This document shows positions 6,133 through 9,162 of a stretch of 9,162 nt of DNA, piece by piece. Both the position numbers and the translations under genes were made by a program. Source of the DNA: Oscillospiraceae bacterium (GTDB lineage: Bacteria > Bacillota > Clostridia > Oscillospirales > Acutalibacteraceae); assembly GCA_902796535.1 (NCBI GenBank), contig CADBPL010000233.1, positions 1 through 9,162 on the forward strand, given 5' to 3'. Below the pieces are notes generated by a model that saw only the letters and a program-made list of their open reading frames with translations, did not search any database and was not told the DNA's origin. Each line of letters opens with the position of its first letter. The first letter of the stretch is position 1.

Positions 6133-7571
6133 ACAGACAAAATGTGATCGTGATCGGCGCCGGCCCTGCCGGTATTTTCACGGCGTTGGAGTTATATCAC
6201 CAATGCGGCGATGATTTTGCCGTGACCGTGGTTGACGAAGGCCCGGCGATCGACCGCCGCCATTGCCCCGCCCGCCAGAAGGGGCGGTGCGTGCGCTGCA
6301 AGCCCTGCAACATTATGAGCGGCTGGGCGGGCGCAGGCGCTTTTTCCGACGGCAAGCTCTCGCTGAGCGAAGAGGTGGGCGGCAATGTGACCGATTACCT
6401 TTCCGTTGAAAAAACCCGCGCGCTCATCCGTTACGCCGATTCCGTCTACCTGCAATACGGCGCGCCCGAAACGGTGTTCGGCCTCAACGACCGCAAGGTG
6501 GATGAGATCGCCTATGAATGCTCCAGGCACAACATTCACCTCGTGCCCTGCCCCGTGCGCCACATGGGCACGGAATACAGCTACGAGGTGCTCAAAAATA
6601 TGTATGATGCCCTGCAAAAAAAGCCGGGCTTCACCTTCCTTGAGCGCACCCACGCCGACCCGATCATTCAGCACGGCAAAGCCGTCGGCGCGCGCATGAC
6701 GCCGCACGGCGGCGAAGCGTTTGAGGTGTTTGCCGATTACGTTGTGGCCGCGCCCGGGCGCGGCGGCGCCGCGTGGCTGAGCAAAATTGCCAAAGCGAAC
6801 AACCTGCGCGTGACCAACAACGAGGTGGATATCGGCGTGCGCGTGGAGGTGCCCAACGCCGTGATGGACGAGCTGACCAATCACCTGTACGAGGCGAAAA
6901 TGGTCTATTATTCCGACACGTTTGAAAACAAGGTGCGCACGTTTTGCATGAACCCCGGCGGCATCGTGAGCGAGGAGCATTACGACGCGGGGTTCAGCGA
7001 CAGCTTCAGCAAAAAATCCATCGCTGTCGTCAACGGCCACAGCTACGCCGATCAGGGCTCGCACACGAAAAACACCAACTTTGCCCTGCTCGTTTCCACC
7101 AAATTCACCGAGCCGTTCAACCAGCCCATCGAATACGGCCGCTACATCGCGCAGTTGGGCAACATGCTCACGGGCGGCGGCATCGTCGTGCAGCGGCTGG
7201 GCGACCTGCTCATGGGGCGGCGCACCGACAAAACAAGGCTGGCCAAATCCACCACCGTGCCCACCCTCAAAAACGCGGTGCCGGGCGACCTGTCGTTTGT
7301 TTTGCCCCACCGCCACCTGACCAGCATCATCGAAGCGCTGCGCGCCTTTGACAAGGTCGCGCCCGGGCTTTATTCCAAAAACACGCTGCTTTACGGCGTT
7401 GAGGTCAAGTTTTACTCGTCAAAAATCGACGTGGATGAAGCGTTCCGCACCGCCATTGACGGGCTTTACGCCATTGGCGACGGCGCGGGCATCACCCGCG
7501 GGCTGATGCAGGCCTCGGTCACCGGCGTTGTGGTTGCGCGCGACATTGCCGGGCGCGCCGAAAAAGCATGA
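6129..7571 (+). CDS. FAD-dependent dehydrogenase, COG2509 type
   Basis: The 480-residue product is a soluble flavoprotein of the uncharacterised FAD-dependent dehydrogenase group (COG2509). The N-terminal dinucleotide-binding loop is VIVIGAGPAGIFTALEL (residues 6-22), with an acidic residue ending the second strand at VVDEGP (34-39). The group's hallmark Cys-rich block, RCVRCKPCNIMSGWAGAGAF (53-72), comes next; C54, C57 and C60 could be redox-active or metal-binding, but that is not established. A C-terminal FAD motif, LYAIGDGAGITRGL (446-459), contacts the flavin ribityl chain in related folds. There are no membrane helices. AAGGA (6118-6122) is its ribosome binding site, and its start overlaps the glycosyltransferase stop. 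Its own stop overlaps the iron-sulfur gene, so the pair may exchange electrons. Substrate and direction of reaction are unknown. Confidence 0.9.
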   Translation: MNRQNVIVIGAGPAGIFTALELYHQCGDDFAVTVVDEGPAIDRRHCPARQKGRCVRCKPCNIMSGWAGAGAFSDGKLSLSEEVGGNVTDYLSVEKTRALIRYADSVYLQYGAPETVFGLNDRKVDEIAYECSRHNIHLVPCPVRHMGTEYSYEVLKNMYDALQKKPGFTFLERTHADPIIQHGKAVGARMTPHGGEAFEVFADYVVAAPGRGGAAWLSKIAKANNLRVTNNEVDIGVRVEVPNAVMDELTNHLYEAKMVYYSDTFENKVRTFCMNPGGIVSEEHYDAGFSDSFSKKSIAVVNGHSYADQGSHTKNTNFALLVSTKFTEPFNQPIEYGRYIAQLGNMLTGGGIVVQRLGDLLMGRRTDKTRLAKSTTVPTLKNAVPGDLSFVLPHRHLTSIIEALRAFDKVAPGLYSKNTLLYGVEVKFYSSKIDVDEAFRTAIDGLYAIGDGAGITRGLMQASVTGVVVARDIAGRAEKA

Positions 7572-8446
7572 GCGCGCTGTTAAAAACGGTCGAACCGCTT
7601 TTGCAGCAAACGGAGCACGCCTTTGTCAGCGTGAACGGCTGCACCTTTCTGCTCCTCGCCGCGCCCTACACGCAAATGGCGCAGCCGCCGGAGGGTTATG
7701 CGTTCATCGACCGCTATTACGTGGCGTCCAACCGCATTTATTTTGTCAAAAAGCAGCTCGCGGCCGCACTGCAAAACGCGGGCTTTGAAACGCTCGACTG
7801 CCCTTACCCCTACAAGCATTTAGCGGCGGCCGCCGGGTTCGGCGTTCCGCTGCGCAGCACGCTCATCGCCCACAAAAAATACGGCACGCGCTTTGCCATG
7901 GAGGTGCTCGGCGTGCGCGGCGTTTACGCCGACGCGCTCGACGAGGCTGTTTTAAAAGAGCATCCGCCGGTGCATCCGTTTTGCGAAAGGTGCGGCAAAT
8001 GCCTTGCCGCCTGCCCGCAAAAGGCGCTGAGCAAAGCCGGCATCGAGCCGCAGAAATGCACGCGCTCGCTGCAGGAAAAATGCGAATTCCCCACGGCGCA
8101 AAGCAGCCGCAATATGGGCGCGAACCTGTGGGGGTGCGATTTGTGCCAGCGGGTCTGCCCGCTGAACGCAAAGCTGCCCGAAACGCCGATGACCGACGAA
8201 GAAAAGGCGCTGTTTTCGTTCGACGCGCTGCTGGCGGCGTTCACGGCGGGCAAAAAAGGGCTGGCGCCTTACCGCGAAATTCTGGGCGGCAATTATCTGC
8301 GCCCGGTCAAGCTGCTGTCGCTGCTGTTTCGCGTGATCGCCAACAGCGAGCAGGCCGACCGATACCGCGGCGCGGCGCTTCCCTTTCTTGCGCACAGCGA
8401 CGAGCGGCTGAGCGCGGCGGCGAGCGAATTAAAAGGTAAGAGTTAA
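7568..8446 (+). CDS. QueG-like double [4Fe-4S] cluster protein
   Basis: The 292-residue product carries two [4Fe-4S] clusters in a module resembling epoxyqueuosine reductase QueG, the cobalamin-dependent enzyme of the last step of tRNA queuosine synthesis. CERCGKCLAACPQKAL (residues 139-154; C139, C142, C145, C149) gives one Cys set. C164 and WGCDLCQRVCPLNAKLP (188-204; C190, C193, C197) give the second, and the latter closely follows QueG. It is shorter than QueG (usually about 350-390 residues). The region before the clusters (LDCPYPYKHLAAAAGFG, 76-92) keeps only part of the QueG substrate/cobalamin region, and the usual GKN after AGLG is replaced by PLRS. I therefore call it a paralogue rather than QueG. 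It has no ribosome binding site and starts by ATGA overlap with the flavoprotein gene. Its last residues and stop codon lie within a heptad DNA repeat. Confidence 0.85.
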   Translation: MSALLKTVEPLLQQTEHAFVSVNGCTFLLLAAPYTQMAQPPEGYAFIDRYYVASNRIYFVKKQLAAALQNAGFETLDCPYPYKHLAAAAGFGVPLRSTLIAHKKYGTRFAMEVLGVRGVYADALDEAVLKEHPPVHPFCERCGKCLAACPQKALSKAGIEPQKCTRSLQEKCEFPTAQSSRNMGANLWGCDLCQRVCPLNAKLPETPMTDEEKALFSFDALLAAFTAGKKGLAPYREILGGNYLRPVKLLSLLFRVIANSEQADRYRGAALPFLAHSDERLSAAASELKGKS

Positions 8447-8467
8447 GAATTAAGAGGTAAGAATTAA
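8426..8467 (+). repeat. Heptanucleotide tandem array, GARKTAA x 6
   Basis: Six 7-bp units lie head to tail, starting at 8426, 8433, 8440, 8447, 8454 and 8461. Three are GAATTAA; the others are AAGGTAA, GAGTTAA and GAGGTAA. Every unit ends in TAA. Since 7 is not a multiple of 3, TAA falls in each forward frame twice. The array covers the last codons and the stop (8444-8446) of the QueG-like gene and runs without a break into the AGGAGGA of the next gene. It is far richer in A+T than its surroundings. A related set of units lies at 8792-8873. Confidence 0.85.
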
Positions 8468-8473
8468 AGGAGG
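8468..8473 (+). promoter_or_regulatory. Strong ribosome binding site of the zinc-ribbon gene
   Basis: AGGAGG, 8 nt before ATG 8482, directly abuts the last heptad unit; together they read AATTAAAGGAGGA. It is close to a perfect anti-16S match and the best-placed ribosome binding site in the window. Confidence 0.85.
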
Positions 8474-8481
8474 AACCCAAC

Positions 8482-8763
8482 ATGACCGACATGAGCCGGG
8501 AAGAGATGGAAGCCGCGCTGGAAAAGGCAAAGAGAGCGTGGCAGGAAACGCTGGACAAAATGACGCCCGAAGAGCGCGAGCAGGCCATGCGCAAAGCGCA
8601 GCAGGCGGTCGAGGCGGATCGGGCGGCTCAAGAGCAGCTCTTAGCCGACGCCGCCGCGCTTCTGGGCGGCTCCGCGCCGAAGCAGCAGGCAAAATTCTGC
8701 ACCCACTGCGGCGCCGAGGTCAATCCGGGCAAGTTCTGCGCCTATTGCGGCATGCCGTATTGA
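8482..8763 (+). CDS. Small zinc-ribbon protein with charged helical N-terminus
   Basis: The 93-residue product is acidic and mostly helical at the N-terminus, ending in a zinc ribbon. Residues 1-58 are rich in Glu, Lys, Ala and Gln (SREEMEAALEKAKRAWQE, then TPEEREQAMRKAQQAVEAD) and would form one or two amphipathic helices, possibly a short coiled coil. Residues 73-89 carry CTHCG and, after nine residues, CAYCG (C73, C76, C86, C89), the four-Cys zinc-binding layout common at the ends of small clostridial proteins. There is no signal peptide or membrane helix. The domain suggests protein-protein or nucleic-acid contact rather than catalysis; no specific function can be given. It has a strong ribosome binding site, a heptad array just upstream, and a hairpin and inverted-repeat element just downstream. 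Confidence 0.87.
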   Translation: MTDMSREEMEAALEKAKRAWQETLDKMTPEEREQAMRKAQQAVEADRAAQEQLLADAAALLGGSAPKQQAKFCTHCGAEVNPGKFCAYCGMPY

Positions 8764-8765
8764 AT

Positions 8766-8789
8766 CGGAATTTGTTTAAGCAAATTCCG
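8766..8789. other. Perfect 9-bp hairpin after the zinc-ribbon gene
   Basis: CGGAATTTG (8766-8774) and CAAATTCCG (8781-8789) form a perfect 9-bp stem with a 6-nt loop, 2 nt after the zinc-ribbon stop. The position suits a terminator or an mRNA 3' end, but no T-run follows the stem on either strand. The 3' arm contains AAATTCCG, which is repeated at 8877-8884. Confidence 0.6.
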
Positions 8790-8876
8790 TTCAGGTAAGA
8801 GGTCAGAGGTGTATGTTCCGGTGAAGCTCCTGCCTTTTTGGAACATTACCTCTTGATTCTGACCGCTGACCTTGAT
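8790..8876. mobile_element. Small inverted-repeat element, MITE-like candidate
   Basis: The 87-nt unit lies between direct repeats AAATTCCG (8782-8789 and 8877-8884). Its arms are imperfect inverted repeats. On the left, 8793-8805 (AGGTAAGAGGTCA) matches the reverse complement of 8860-8872 at 11 of 13 positions, and GAGGT (8806-8810) pairs with 8848-8852. ATGTTCC (8813-8819) pairs exactly with GGAACAT (8840-8846) around a 20-nt loop. Both arms are built of heptads like those at 8426-8467: three on the plus strand (8792-8812) and four on the minus strand (8846-8873). It has no coding capacity. The 8-bp repeats look like a target duplication, but one overlaps the neighbouring hairpin, so other explanations remain. 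Confidence 0.5.
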
Positions 8877-8893
8877 AAATTCCGCACCCAATA

Positions 8894-8922
8894 TCGGTCA
8901 ATGCCCCGTTGTTTTTGACCGA
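8894..8922. promoter_or_regulatory. Inverted repeat upstream of the phosphodiesterase gene
   Basis: TCGGTCAA (8894-8901) and TTGACCGA (8915-8922) are perfect 8-bp inverted repeats around a 13-nt spacer, ending 23 nt before the ATG at 8946. No T-run follows, so a terminator is unlikely. An operator or a 5' leader hairpin is possible. I found no convincing -35/-10 pair here. Confidence 0.4.
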
Positions 8923-8945
8923 AAAATAAAAAGGAGAGAAAACCT

Positions 8946-9162
8946 ATGCTTTACTTCAAAATGTTCACCGCCGCCGTTATGGCATTGTTCACCCTCATCG
9001 GTTCGTGGTTCACCGGCGTGCCCGTGCAGCACAACGAATGTATGATCGGGCACCGCGGCTACAGCGGCAAATACAACGAAAACACCGCCACCGCCTTTGA
9101 AAAGGCCTATGAGCACGGCTCCGGCGGGTGCGAAACCGACGTGCGCGTCACCAAAGACGGCG
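8946..9162 (+). CDS. Glycerophosphodiester phosphodiesterase, 3' partial
   Basis: Seventy-two codons of the gene lie in the window. The family hydrolyses glycerophosphodiesters from phospholipid or teichoic-acid breakdown to glycerol-3-phosphate and an alcohol. Residues 5-20 (KMFTAAVMALFTLIGS) are hydrophobic, suggesting a membrane anchor or uncleaved signal, so the enzyme may face outward. The catalytic start is typical: IGHRGYSGKYNENTATAFEKA (residues 34-54) has the catalytic His (H36) with Arg (R37) and the ENT motif (45-47). CETDVRVTKDG (62-72) has the metal ligands E63 and D65. AAGGAGAG (8931-8938) is the ribosome binding site, with normal spacing. The leader before it holds an inverted repeat, and the gene is separated from the zinc-ribbon gene by 182 nt, so it is probably an independent unit. 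The C-terminal part is outside the window. Confidence 0.92.
   Translation, partial: MLYFKMFTAAVMALFTLIGSWFTGVPVQHNECMIGHRGYSGKYNENTATAFEKAYEHGSGGCETDVRVTKDG

Noticed and set aside
6192..7316. A 374-codon open frame on the minus strand.
   Set aside because: It is the antisense shadow of the COG2509 flavoprotein gene, with no recognisable domain.
7568..8446. Naming the iron-sulfur gene queG.
   Set aside because: It is shorter than QueG and the region before the clusters lacks the usual GKN, so the cluster motifs alone do not justify the assignment.
8426..8876. Heptad repeats considered as a CRISPR array.
   Set aside because: The units are 7 bp and contiguous with no spacers, and there are no cas genes.
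8872..8897. TTGATA as a possible -35 box for the phosphodiesterase gene.
   Set aside because: No -10-like hexamer lies 16-18 nt downstream; the nearest AT-rich piece is too close and poor in sequence.

Overview
The window looks like part of a GC-rich genome from the class Clostridia, probably an Oscillospirales/Ruminococcaceae-type gut anaerobe. This is inferred from strong AGGAGG-type ribosome binding sites, the high GC content, tight same-strand gene packing, and families common in such genomes (a COG2509 FAD dehydrogenase, a QueG-like iron-sulfur protein, short zinc-ribbon proteins). No rRNA or tRNA is present to confirm the taxonomy. All genes are on the plus strand.

Region 1 (1-4512) looks like the tail of a surface-polysaccharide locus. 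It holds a family 2 glycosyltransferase (5' end outside the window), a polysaccharide pyruvyl transferase-family protein, a family 4 glycosyltransferase overlapping it by 4 nt, and a Gfo/Idh/MocA NAD(P)-dependent sugar-type oxidoreductase. Together they could build and decorate an extracellular or cell-wall glycan. A related non-coding or micro-coding element sits in both larger gaps of this region (1016-1093 and 3438-3525). Each copy starts with the same roughly 44-nt block, carries an AGGAGG far from the next start codon, and ends at or a few bases before the ATG of the downstream gene.

Region 2 (4533-8446) holds a six-helix MntP-type manganese exporter, then three genes coupled by 4-nt ATGA overlaps: a DPM1/GtrB-like polyprenyl-phosphate glycosyltransferase with two C-terminal membrane helices, a COG2509 FAD-dependent dehydrogenase, and a shortened QueG-like protein with two [4Fe-4S] clusters.

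Region 3 (8426-9162) is the most unusual at the DNA level. A heptanucleotide array (consensus GARKTAA, six units) forms the 3' end of the QueG-like gene, supplies its stop codon, puts TAA in all three forward frames twice, and runs straight into the ribosome binding site of a 93-residue zinc-ribbon protein. After that protein come a perfect 9-bp hairpin and an 87-nt inverted-repeat element. The arms of this element are built from the same heptad family in opposite orientations, and 8-bp direct repeats (AAATTCCG) flank it. The window ends in the first 72 codons of a glycerophosphodiester phosphodiesterase with its own ribosome binding site.

I see no CRISPR array, insertion-sequence transposase, phage gene or known defence system. 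The candidates for something undescribed are the two repeat families, not the protein-coding genes.
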